Shown here one piece after another: positions 56,714 through 64,000 of a stretch of DNA of 64,000 bases (positions are counted from its first letter, which is position 1; the number at the start of each line of letters is the position of its first letter). Source of the stretch: Castellaniella sp. GTDB taxonomy: Bacteria > Pseudomonadota > Gammaproteobacteria > Burkholderiales > Burkholderiaceae_B. The stretch is taken from positions 1 through 64,000 of the forward strand of contig JAHRWZ010000055.1 in NCBI GenBank assembly GCA_019104865.1. Reading direction: 5' to 3'. The notes beneath the pieces are model-generated. The model was not told where the DNA came from. It was given only the letters and a program-made list of their open reading frames with translations, and made no database searches. The position numbers and the translations under genes are program-made.

Positions 56714-57136
56714 TCAGAGACGGCGACCCTCGGGGCCGACGACGGGTTCGCCGTCTTCTTTGCTGAATGCGCCGCGCTGCGGCTGGGGCAGAATCTCCAG
56801 CACGATTTCCGATGGACGGCACAGACGCGTGCCCAGCGGCGTGACCACGATGGGCCGGTTGATCAGGATCGGGTGTTCAAGCATGAAGCCGATCAACTGA
56901 TCGTCGGTCCATTTCGGATCCGCCAGGCCGAGCTCCGCATAGGGCGTGCCCTTCTCGCGCAATAGCGCGCGCACCGGCATGTCCATCGCCGCGACCAGCG
57001 CCGTCAGCGTGGCGCGGTCGGGCGGCGTCTTCAGATACTCGATGACCACCGGCTCTTCGCCGCTGTTGCGGATCATGGCGAGCACGTTGCGCGACGTGCC
57101 GCAAGCCGGATTGTGATAGATCGTGATGTCGCTCAT
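56714..57136 (-). CDS. arsC: Arsenate reductase, glutaredoxin-dependent
   Basis: 140 residues. Catalytic Cys12 in HNPACGTSRN, and LINRPIVVTPLGTRLCRP with the conserved Arg residues. It reduces arsenate to arsenite using glutathione. No other ars gene is adjacent, so it may be a housekeeping-style single copy. Confidence 0.93.
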   Translation of the reverse strand: MSDITIYHNPACGTSRNVLAMIRNSGEEPVVIEYLKTPPDRATLTALVAAMDMPVRALLREKGTPYAELGLADPKWTDDQLIGFMLEHPILINRPIVVTPLGTRLCRPSEIVLEILPQPQRGAFSKEDGEPVVGPEGRRL

Positions 57137-57326
57137 GGTCGGGGTCCAGTCATCGTGATGAAGGCCAGATTATTGCACTGTCAGGCGACATCCAAAACTG
57201 CGGTATACGACGACGCGCGGCGAGTCCGGATTGGATCCAGCTTACAATGACCGCCCAACATCCATTCAACACATCCGGATGCATACTCTGGCGGAGGCCG
57301 CCACGACTAACCGCCGGATACCCGAC

Positions 57327-58028
57327 ATGACTCAGGCGAAATTCGCGAAGAGCGCCAAGGCGCAGCTGTTCGAAGATCTCAAGCGCCAGATCCTGACGAT
57401 GGAACTGGGCCCAGACGAGGATCTGGACGAGGTTGCCCTTTGCGAACGCTACGGTCTCTCGCGCACTCCCGTACGCGAGATCTTCCGTCGCCTGAGCGGC
57501 GAGGGCTACGTGGATATCCGCGAGAATCGCAGTCCCCGCGTCTCGCCGATGAATCACTCGACGCTGCGGCACTTCTTTCTGGTGGCACCGATGATCTACG
57601 CAGCGGTGGGCCGACTGGCGGTGCGACATTTCACTGCCCACCAATTGGCCGACCTGAAGGAAACCCAGGCGCAGCTTCGCCAGGCGAGCCTGGCTGGAGA
57701 CGTCCAGGCCATGGTCCTGAAGAACAACCGCTTTCATGAAATCATGGGCGAGATGTCCGGCAACGTGTACCTGCAGACCAGCTTGAATCGCCTGCTGATC
57801 GATCACGCGCGTATCGGCCGCACCTTTTACCAGCCGCACGATCAAGACACGGCCAGGCGCAGCGAGACATCCATCGACCACCACGACCAATTCATTGATG
57901 CGCTGATCGCTCGCGACGAAGAGGCCATCGTGCGGCTGTCCTACGAGCACATGGAACTCTCGCGCGAACATATGGAACTGTTCATCATGCCGCCGGGGCT
58001 GAAACCGGAACCGCCGCAGTCGCTCTGA
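57327..58028 (+). CDS. GntR-family (FCD) regulator, first of a tandem pair
   Basis: 233 residues from ATG 57327; the frame is also open to 57279 and 57231, none with a good ribosome site. N-terminal winged helix (LDEVALCERYGLSRTPVREI, then IFRRLSGEGYVDIRENR), then an FCD domain with the metal/ligand His and Asp pattern (RFHEIMGEMSGN and DHHDQFIDAL). It is a close paralogue of the next gene. It probably controls the catabolic genes downstream. Confidence 0.85.
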   Translation: MTQAKFAKSAKAQLFEDLKRQILTMELGPDEDLDEVALCERYGLSRTPVREIFRRLSGEGYVDIRENRSPRVSPMNHSTLRHFFLVAPMIYAAVGRLAVRHFTAHQLADLKETQAQLRQASLAGDVQAMVLKNNRFHEIMGEMSGNVYLQTSLNRLLIDHARIGRTFYQPHDQDTARRSETSIDHHDQFIDALIARDEEAIVRLSYEHMELSREHMELFIMPPGLKPEPPQSL

Positions 58029-58053
58029 CCCTTCCGGCCTGACCCTTCCGGCC
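58026..58053 (+). repeat. 14-bp tandem duplication at the stop codon
   Basis: TGACCCTTCCGGCC occurs twice in a row; the first copy contains the stop of the upstream gntR gene. Confidence 0.85.
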
Positions 58054-58148
58054 GGCCCCCGCCGGACCAGGCCGCTCTCCTTCGCTCTCGCACCGCCCTC
58101 CCGCCCTCGCCGGGAGCTCGCGGCCGTACTGCTGCGTTCAATAAAAAA

Positions 58149-58200
58149 TGTATTCCCAAAAAATCTATTCCTAACTATAATTGAATACAAATCGAATACA
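58149..58200. promoter_or_regulatory. Probable operator cluster of the GntR pair
   Basis: TGTATTC at 58149-58155 is matched by GAATACA at 58183-58189 and 58194-58200. The last two are direct repeats one helical turn apart (11 bp), lying over the expected transcription start. Confidence 0.5.
58153..58181 (+). promoter_or_regulatory. Promoter of the second gntR gene
   Basis: -35 TTCCCA (58153-58158), 17-bp spacer, -10 TATAAT (58176-58181, perfect). The region is far richer in AT than its surroundings. Confidence 0.6.
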
Positions 58201-58224
58201 ACATAAATACAGACGAGACAAACC

Positions 58225-58974
58225 ATGAGCAACACCAAGCTCAGGGCTTTGGAGTCCTCGGCAGCGCCAGGAAAAAGTCACAATAAATCCAGGCTCTACG
58301 AAGATCTCAAGCACCAGATCCTCACCTTGCAGCTGGCTCCCGACGAAGACCTGGACGAGCTCGGTCTGTGCGAGCACTACGGTCTGTCCCGCACCCCGGT
58401 GCGCGAGGTCTTCCGCCGCCTGGGCGGCGAGGGCTACGTGGACATCCGCGAGAATCGCGGCGCGCGCGTCTCGCCGATGAATCACTCGACATTGAGGCAC
58501 TTCTTCCTGGCTGCGCCAATGATCTATGCCGCGATCGGCCGCCTGGCGGCACATCATTTCACGCCAGCCCAGCTTGCCCGACTCAGGAATACCCAGGCGC
58601 AGTTCCGGCAGGCCTGCGCGGCGGGTGACGTGACCGCCACAGTCCTGTGCAACAACCAGTTCCACGAAATCATCGGCGAAATGTCGGGGAATATTTACCT
58701 GCAGGCGAGCCTGAACCGCTTACTGGTCGACCATGCCCGCATCGGCCACACGTTTTACCAGTCACACGGCGCCAGCGAATCCAAGCGCCAGGGACTAGCC
58801 CTCTCGCAGCACGATCAATTCATCGACGCCATTGCATCCCGCGACGAAGAAGCGATTGTCCAGATCACCTTCGCGCATTGGGAACTGTCACGCCAGAACA
58901 TGGAAATGTTCATCACACCTGCCGGGCTCATCCCGGATACGCCGCACAAAGATGCGGAAACCCTGTCGATATAG
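58225..58974 (+). CDS. GntR-family (FCD) regulator, second of a tandem pair
   Basis: 249 residues. DNA-binding helix LCEHYGLSRTPVREVFRRLG and the stretch GEGYVDIREN are nearly the same as in the upstream paralogue; the C-terminal ligand domains differ more. The promoter region holds repeated GAATACA half-sites, suggesting self-regulation. The dapA-like gene follows after 10 bp, so the two are one transcript. Confidence 0.88.
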   Translation: MSNTKLRALESSAAPGKSHNKSRLYEDLKHQILTLQLAPDEDLDELGLCEHYGLSRTPVREVFRRLGGEGYVDIRENRGARVSPMNHSTLRHFFLAAPMIYAAIGRLAAHHFTPAQLARLRNTQAQFRQACAAGDVTATVLCNNQFHEIIGEMSGNIYLQASLNRLLVDHARIGHTFYQSHGASESKRQGLALSQHDQFIDAIASRDEEAIVQITFAHWELSRQNMEMFITPAGLIPDTPHKDAETLSI

Positions 58975-58984
58975 GAGTCATCGC

Positions 58985-59881
58985 ATGTTCGAAGGCATCT
59001 ACACCCCGCTCATCACCCCCCACAACGCCGACGGTGGCATCAACAAGGCGGCGTTCGCCGAACTGATCGAATCGCTGATCGACGCCGGCGTGCACGGCCT
59101 CGTCGTCGCCGGGTCGACCGGCGAATACTACGCACAGACCACGCAGGAACGGATCGATCTGGCCGCCTACGCCAAGCAAGTCATCGGCACCCGTGTGCCG
59201 CTGGTGGTCGGCACGGGCGCCACGCGCACCGAGGAATCCATCGAATACGCCCTGGCCGCCCGGGCCCTGGGCGCCGACGCGATCCTGGTGGGCTCCCCCC
59301 CCTACGCCCTGCCCCTGGAATCGGAAAACGCCGACCACGCACTGGCCATCGACCGGGCTGCGGATCTGCCCATCATGCTCTACAACTATCCGGGCCGCAT
59401 GGGCGTGCACATGGGCCGCGACTACCTGACCCGTGTCAGCCAGTCGAAGAACGTCAAAGCGATCAAGGAAAGCTCGGGCGATGTCAACCGCATCCACCTG
59501 CTGACCCAGGAATTCCCGCAGATCGAGATGTCCTGCGGCTGGGACGACCTGGCGCTGGAATTCTTCGCCTGGGGCGCACAAAGCTGGGTCTGCGCGGGGT
59601 CCAACTTTCTGGCGCGCGAACACGTGGCCCTGTACCAGGCCTGCGTACTGGAAAACGACTTCAACAAGGGCCGCAAGATCATGGGCGCCATGATGCCCTT
59701 CATGAACTTCCTGGATGCGGGAAAATTTGTGCAGTCGATCAAATACGGCTGTGAATTGAACGGTCTGGCGGCCGGTCCGGCGCGGGCACCGCTCCAGGCG
59801 CTGGACGAAGCAGAAAAAGCCCGCTTCCAAGCCATCGTCATCGAGCTCAGACGCAACGTCGCCGATATCATCGGAGCATGA
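58985..59881 (+). CDS. DapA-family aldolase/deaminase
   Basis: 298 residues. Schiff-base Lys161 in AIKESSGD, Tyr133 in LYNYPGR, and GSTGEY (43-48) where dihydrodipicolinate synthase has GTTGE. The family includes synthases, sugar-acid aldolases, and 1-pyrroline-4-hydroxy-2-carboxylate deaminase. Genomic context (FAD oxidoreductase, betaine-type transporter, GntR) argues for a catabolic member rather than lysine biosynthesis. AGGAG lies 8 nt before ATG 58985. Confidence 0.88.
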   Translation: MFEGIYTPLITPHNADGGINKAAFAELIESLIDAGVHGLVVAGSTGEYYAQTTQERIDLAAYAKQVIGTRVPLVVGTGATRTEESIEYALAARALGADAILVGSPPYALPLESENADHALAIDRAADLPIMLYNYPGRMGVHMGRDYLTRVSQSKNVKAIKESSGDVNRIHLLTQEFPQIEMSCGWDDLALEFFAWGAQSWVCAGSNFLAREHVALYQACVLENDFNKGRKIMGAMMPFMNFLDAGKFVQSIKYGCELNGLAAGPARAPLQALDEAEKARFQAIVIELRRNVADIIGA

Positions 59882-59953
59882 CATGAGGAGCTCACGCCCG
59901 GTCCTGCCCGGACCATCGAGCACGATCCCATCCGTCCCACTGGATAAAACGCA

Positions 59954-61282
59954 ATGAGTCAAACCACGATTCGCCAGCCCGCCGAAACCGGCCTGTCGGG
60001 CTGGGCGGCCCTTGCCCCCCGGCGGTTCCCCGCCCGCGCCCTCGAAGGGGCTCAGTCAGCCGACTGGCTGATCATCGGCGCCGGCTTCGGGGGCCTGTCG
60101 GCTGCGCGACGACTGCGCCAATTGCGCCCCGAGGACAAGATCGTCGTACTCGACGCCCAGGAGATCGCCATCGGCGCCTCCGGGCGCAACTCCGGCTTCA
60201 TGATCGACGTGCCCCACAACCTGACGTCCGGCAATTATTCCGTCGGCGGCGCGGACTCCAGTCTCCTGGAAATCCGCCAGAACCGCATGGCCATCGCCTT
60301 CGCCGCCGAGGTCGCACGGGAATACCGTATGCCGGCCACAACCTTCGACCCCTCGGGCAAGATCAACGCGGCCGCCACGGAACGAGGCCTGAAGCTGAAC
60401 CTCGGCTTCGCCGATTCGTTGCAGCAGATCGGAGAACCCAGCGAGACCCTGGACGCCGCCCAGATGCGCGAGATCACCGGCACCGACTACTACCTGGGGG
60501 GCGTCCATACCCCGGGCGCGGTGATGATCCAGCCAGCCGATTACATCCGGCGACTCGCCGAAGGCCTGGCAGGCGAGACCGACCTGTTCGAGCACTCGCC
60601 TGTGCTGTCGCTCGCCCGCAAGGGCCCAGTCTGGGAAGCGGTCTCGACCCGGGGCACCGTCCAGGCTCCCCGCGTCATCCTGGCCGTCAACGGCCACATC
60701 GAAAGCTTCGGCCACTTCCGGCACCGCCTGATCCATGTCTACACCTACGCATCCATGACGGCCGCCTTTCCGGCCGGCGCAGCCGGCGTCGACCGCTGGG
60801 CCCTGCTGCCCGCCGATCCCATGGGGGCCACACTGCGCAAGATCACCCACGACGGGCAGTCGCGCATCGTGGTCCGGACGCACTTCACCTACAACCCGGA
60901 CATCCGGGTTTCCGAACAGCAAGTCGCGAATATCGCTGCCCAGGAACGGCGATCCTTCGACGCACGATTCCCCTCACTGAAAAACATCCCCATGGAATTC
61001 AGCTGGGCTGGCGCGCTGTGCCTGAGCACGAACCATGCGCCCGCCTTTGGGGAAATCGAGCCGGGACTTTATTCCGCCTGCTGCGAGAACGGACTGGGCA
61101 CGGTCAAAAGCACCCTGGCCGGCATGATGGCCGCGGAACTGGCCACCGGCACGGATAGCGAACCCCTGCGGCAGTTCCAACAGCAACCGCCGCCGTCCCG
61201 TCTGCCGCCTCAGCCGATCGCCTGGCTGGGTATCCAATCCGTCATTCGATGGCACCAATTGCGTGCCGGCCGGGAGGGCTGA
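59954..61282 (+). CDS. FAD-dependent amine/amino-acid oxidoreductase (DadA/PuuB-like)
   Basis: 442 residues. A Rossmann FAD motif GAGFGG at 42-47 after a 38-residue N-terminal extension; GASGRNSGFM near 78-87 typical of the DAO family; C-terminal YSACCENGLGTVKSTLAGMM. Enzymes of this group oxidise secondary or primary amines of amino acids. Placed between the DapA-like gene and the betaine-type transporter, it may carry out the oxidation step on the imported compound. Confidence 0.87.
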   Translation: MSQTTIRQPAETGLSGWAALAPRRFPARALEGAQSADWLIIGAGFGGLSAARRLRQLRPEDKIVVLDAQEIAIGASGRNSGFMIDVPHNLTSGNYSVGGADSSLLEIRQNRMAIAFAAEVAREYRMPATTFDPSGKINAAATERGLKLNLGFADSLQQIGEPSETLDAAQMREITGTDYYLGGVHTPGAVMIQPADYIRRLAEGLAGETDLFEHSPVLSLARKGPVWEAVSTRGTVQAPRVILAVNGHIESFGHFRHRLIHVYTYASMTAAFPAGAAGVDRWALLPADPMGATLRKITHDGQSRIVVRTHFTYNPDIRVSEQQVANIAAQERRSFDARFPSLKNIPMEFSWAGALCLSTNHAPAFGEIEPGLYSACCENGLGTVKSTLAGMMAAELATGTDSEPLRQFQQQPPPSRLPPQPIAWLGIQSVIRWHQLRAGREG

Positions 61283-61367
61283 CCTCCCACCGACGCAAGC
61301 GCCCGGAACGGCCCCCGATCCGGGCATCGAAGTAAACCGAGAACACAACGACATCAGGAGACAACAC

Positions 61368-62219
61368 ATGAAACTGCTCAAGAAACTGCTCTGCGCCGCC
61401 GTCATGACCGGCGCCATGGCCTCTTCCGCCTACGCGGCCAAAGGCACCATCAACATGGGAACAATGTCCTGGGAAGACCTGACTCCCATCACCTACGTCA
61501 CCAAGAACATCCTGGAAAAGGCCGGCTACGACGTCAAGGTGACCGAATTCTCCGAAATCGGCATCGCCTACGCCGCGCTCGTCAAAGGCGACGTGCAGTT
61601 CATGGCTTCGCAAATCGATTATGCGGCCCAGGACTACTGGAGCCGCAACAAGAGCCGGTTGGAAAAACTGTCCCCCGTATCCTTCGGGCTGTACCAGGCG
61701 GTCGCCGTCCCCAAATACGTGACGATCGACTCCATGGAGCAACTCAATGAAAACGCCAGCAAGTTCGGCGACAAGATCGTCGGCATCGAACCCGGCTCCG
61801 GGCTCATGCGCGACGCCGCCTCGGCCGTCAAGGCCTATGACCTGAAGCTCAAACTGGTCGACGGCAGCACGGCCGGCATGACCGCCGCCTTGAAGTCCGC
61901 CGTGGACCGCAAGGAGTGGATCGCCGTGACGCTATGGGAGCCGACCTGGATGATGGTCAAGTACGATATGAAGTTCCTGAAGGATCCCAAGAACGTCTTC
62001 CCCGGCCCCCAGGCCTACTACTGGATCGGCAAGAAGGGCTTCGCCGAGGCCAACCCCGAAGTGCGTGAAATCCTGGCAGGCATCTACCTGCCCCTGAGCG
62101 CCATTGCCGACATCAACGTCGGCATGAATGACGGTCAGACCGTGCAACAAGCCAGCAAGGCCTGGATCGCCAAGAACGCCGATCTCGTCAAGCGCTGGGA
62201 AAACATCAAGAAATATTGA
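61368..62219 (+). CDS. proX: Glycine-betaine-type ABC transporter, substrate-binding protein
   Basis: 283 residues. The signal peptide ends SSAYA (about residue 23). OpuAC-like body with aromatic residues that could form a cation cage (MSWEDLTPITYV; LWEPTWMMVKYD; AYYWIGKKG). It would bind a betaine, proline or similar small compound in the periplasm. AGGAG lies 8 nt before the ATG. First of three transporter genes. Confidence 0.9.
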   Translation: MKLLKKLLCAAVMTGAMASSAYAAKGTINMGTMSWEDLTPITYVTKNILEKAGYDVKVTEFSEIGIAYAALVKGDVQFMASQIDYAAQDYWSRNKSRLEKLSPVSFGLYQAVAVPKYVTIDSMEQLNENASKFGDKIVGIEPGSGLMRDAASAVKAYDLKLKLVDGSTAGMTAALKSAVDRKEWIAVTLWEPTWMMVKYDMKFLKDPKNVFPGPQAYYWIGKKGFAEANPEVREILAGIYLPLSAIADINVGMNDGQTVQQASKAWIAKNADLVKRWENIKKY

Positions 62220-62309
62220 TCATCCCCGGACTCCGGCATCGCACCGCAAGGCCGGAGTCCTGGCAGAGAAGCCACCTGCGCATACGCTGCGCAACCGGAG
62301 GAGCTCAGC

Positions 62310-63395
62310 ATGACCACAACCACCATACCGTCCGAAGAGATCCTGGTCGACTGCCAGCAGGTCTGGAAAATATTCGGCGAACAGGCGCCCGCGGCGATGA
62401 AAGCCATCACCAGTCAGGGCCTGTCCAAACGCGATGTGCTGCAAAAATTCGGCTGTACGGTCGGCGTGTCGGGCGTCAGCCTGCAAGTCAAGCGGGGCGA
62501 AATTTTCTGCATCATGGGCCTGTCCGGCAGCGGAAAATCGACGCTGATCCGCCTGCTCAACCAACTCATCCGACCCACCCAGGGCCGAGTGCTGGTCAAA
62601 GGCAAGGATCTGGCCACCCTGGACGCCGCCGGCTTGCGCAACATGCGCGCACACCACATCGGCATGGTGTTCCAGAGCGTCGCCCTGCTGCCCCAGCGCA
62701 CCGTGCTTGAAAATACCGCCTTCGGCCTGGAAGTCCAGAGAGTGCCCAAAGAAAAACGCAACAAGATCGCGGCGGAAGCGCTGGACAAGGTCGGCCTGGC
62801 CGACTGGCAACACCACTACCCCAATGAACTGTCAGGCGGCATGCAACAGCGCGTCGGACTGGCGCGCGCCATCGCCTCCGATCCCGAGATCATCCTGATG
62901 GATGAACCATTCAGCGCGCTCGACCCCTTGATCCGACGGCAATTGCAGGATGAATTCCGCACGCTGACCAAACAACTGGGCAAATCGGCTGCGTTCATCA
63001 CGCACGACCTGGAAGAAGCGATCCGCATTGGCGACCGTATCGCCATCATGAAGGACGGCGTCCTCATACAAGTCGGGACCGCCGAGGAAATAGTCCGCAA
63101 CCCCGCCGACGACTATGTGGCGGAATTCGTGGCCGGCATCTCCCGCCTGCATCTCGTCAAAGCCCGTTCCATCATGCGGCCGGTCGCCGAATTCCGCGCC
63201 GCGCATCCGGGCGTCGCCATCGAGACCTTGCCACGCGCCGCGGCCGAAACCGACATCGCCGAACTGATCACGCTGTCCACCCTCAAGGAACTGGACTCGG
63301 TGGCCATCATGGGCGACGGCAGCCCCATTGGCATCGTCTCGCCCCGCGATCTGCTCAACGGCATCCAGGGCAACGAACGGCCCGCCGCGCATTGA
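62310..63395 (+). CDS. proV: Glycine-betaine-type ABC transporter, ATP-binding protein
   Basis: 361 residues. Walker A GLSGSGKST (70-78), signature LSGGMQQR, Walker B IILMDEPFSALD, and an N-terminal QVWKIFG.....A leader typical of ProV. The C-terminal part (ELDSVAIMGDGSPIGIVSPRDLL) is a CBS-like segment, shorter than the paired CBS of E. coli ProV, which senses ionic strength. Confidence 0.93.
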   Translation: MTTTTIPSEEILVDCQQVWKIFGEQAPAAMKAITSQGLSKRDVLQKFGCTVGVSGVSLQVKRGEIFCIMGLSGSGKSTLIRLLNQLIRPTQGRVLVKGKDLATLDAAGLRNMRAHHIGMVFQSVALLPQRTVLENTAFGLEVQRVPKEKRNKIAAEALDKVGLADWQHHYPNELSGGMQQRVGLARAIASDPEIILMDEPFSALDPLIRRQLQDEFRTLTKQLGKSAAFITHDLEEAIRIGDRIAIMKDGVLIQVGTAEEIVRNPADDYVAEFVAGISRLHLVKARSIMRPVAEFRAAHPGVAIETLPRAAAETDIAELITLSTLKELDSVAIMGDGSPIGIVSPRDLLNGIQGNERPAAH

Positions 63396-63416
63396 CCTGC
63401 TCCAGGAGCGCATCTC

Positions 63417-64000
63417 ATGAACCATACCGATCTGATCTCCGCGTTCGACGGCTGGATGGAAGACGCCCTGGCCCGTCTGACAGACAGCTCCAGCCAGATC
63501 TTCACCGCCATCCAAGCGGGGCTGGAAGGCCTCAACGCCGCCATCCTGTGGGTCCTGAACCTGGCGCCGTTCTATATCGTGGCGGGGGTGGTTGGCCTGC
63601 TGGGCTGGCGCCTCGTCAGCCGGCGCTTCGGGGTCCTGTCCGCCGCTGCCCTGGTGATCTGCCAGATGATGAATCTATGGCCCGAGACCACCGCCACGCT
63701 GGCATTGGTGATCGCCGCCACTTTGCTGGCGCTGCTGCTGGCGATCCCGTCAGGCATCCTGAGCGTCTATATCCGCGGGATGAGCCACTTGGCTGAACCC
63801 ATGCTGGATCTGCTGCAAACGCTGCCCCCGTACATCTATCTGCTACCCGGGATTGCGCTGCTCGGCTACGGGCCGGCGACCGCGCTGGTCGCCACCCTGG
63901 TTGTGGCGTTTCCCCCGGCCTTCCGCCTGGCGGCGCTCGGCATGAGGATGGCGCCGGTCGAATATCTCGAACTGGGCATGGCTACCGGCATGACACGCTG
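63417..64000 (+). CDS. proW: Glycine-betaine-type ABC transporter permease (partial)
   Basis: 194 complete codons visible, running off the window. A hydrophilic N-terminus, then helices from about residue 40; LQTLPPYIYLLPGIALLGYG and PPAFRLAALGMRMAP are in the permease core that contacts the ATPase. AGGAG lies 9 nt before the ATG and the gene is 21 bp after proV. Confidence 0.92.
   Translation, partial: MNHTDLISAFDGWMEDALARLTDSSSQIFTAIQAGLEGLNAAILWVLNLAPFYIVAGVVGLLGWRLVSRRFGVLSAAALVICQMMNLWPETTATLALVIAATLLALLLAIPSGILSVYIRGMSHLAEPMLDLLQTLPPYIYLLPGIALLGYGPATALVATLVVAFPPAFRLAALGMRMAPVEYLELGMATGMTR

Overview
The window is GC-rich DNA from a chromosome that looks betaproteobacterial, most likely Alcaligenaceae (Bordetella/Castellaniella type). 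The evidence is the set of family-typical genes (parE-parC, trxA-rho, glnE, clpB, DUF3422, DUF2249, oxidoreductase-like protein) and their codon bias. No rRNA or species marker is present, so the genus is not settled.

Layout. 1-2596 is the right end of a mobile island. It holds the tail of an IS256-family transposase, a cold-shock protein, several small unrecognised genes (one apparently broken by an in-frame stop) and many hairpins. It ends at a 42-bp copy of the 3' end of tRNA-Asn, which I read as an attachment site. 2600-18300 is ordinary chromosome: small secreted proteins, a DOPA-dioxygenase/esterase pair, a universal stress protein, a LOG-family protein, an RNA-processing type metallo-beta-lactamase with an HslR-like protein, DUF488, DUF3422, an AI-2E type permease, tRNA-Thr, cytochrome b561, a persulfide-dioxygenase-like enzyme, a PfkB kinase, YghU and SlyX. 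18289-24277 is a urate degradation locus. An M20 hydrolase, allantoicase, allantoinase PuuE and a GntR regulator are read leftward; uraH and puuD are read rightward. The two directions share an intergenic region with overlapping face-to-face promoters and two palindromic operators.

24288-33150 is an eight-gene, tightly overlapping operon for an R64-type (type IVb) thin pilus: PilL/TcpQ-like lipoprotein, PilN secretin, PilO, PilP, PilQ ATPase, PilR, PilS pilin and a fixed PilV tip protein. No prepilin peptidase, lytic transglycosylase or shufflon recombinase is seen here. 33306-36919 is a compact operon of an iron-sulfur flavin reductase, a D-amino-acid dehydrogenase and an orphan extracellular binding protein. 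36997-53680 is housekeeping: parC, parE, trxA, rho, gdhA, yhdP, glnE, and clpB with a clear heat-shock promoter.

53906-57136 has a cytochrome P450, a YafJ-type amidotransferase, small proteins and arsC. 57327-64000 is a catabolic/transport locus: two tandem GntR paralogues, a DapA-family aldolase/deaminase, a DadA-like FAD oxidoreductase and a glycine-betaine-type ABC transporter whose permease runs off the window. Together these suggest uptake and oxidative breakdown of a small amino- or betaine-like compound, under control of the GntR pair. The most notable signals are the chromosomal thin-pilus operon sitting behind terminator-like hairpins, the urate regulatory region, the GntR/DapA/FAD/ABC locus, and the island boundary.
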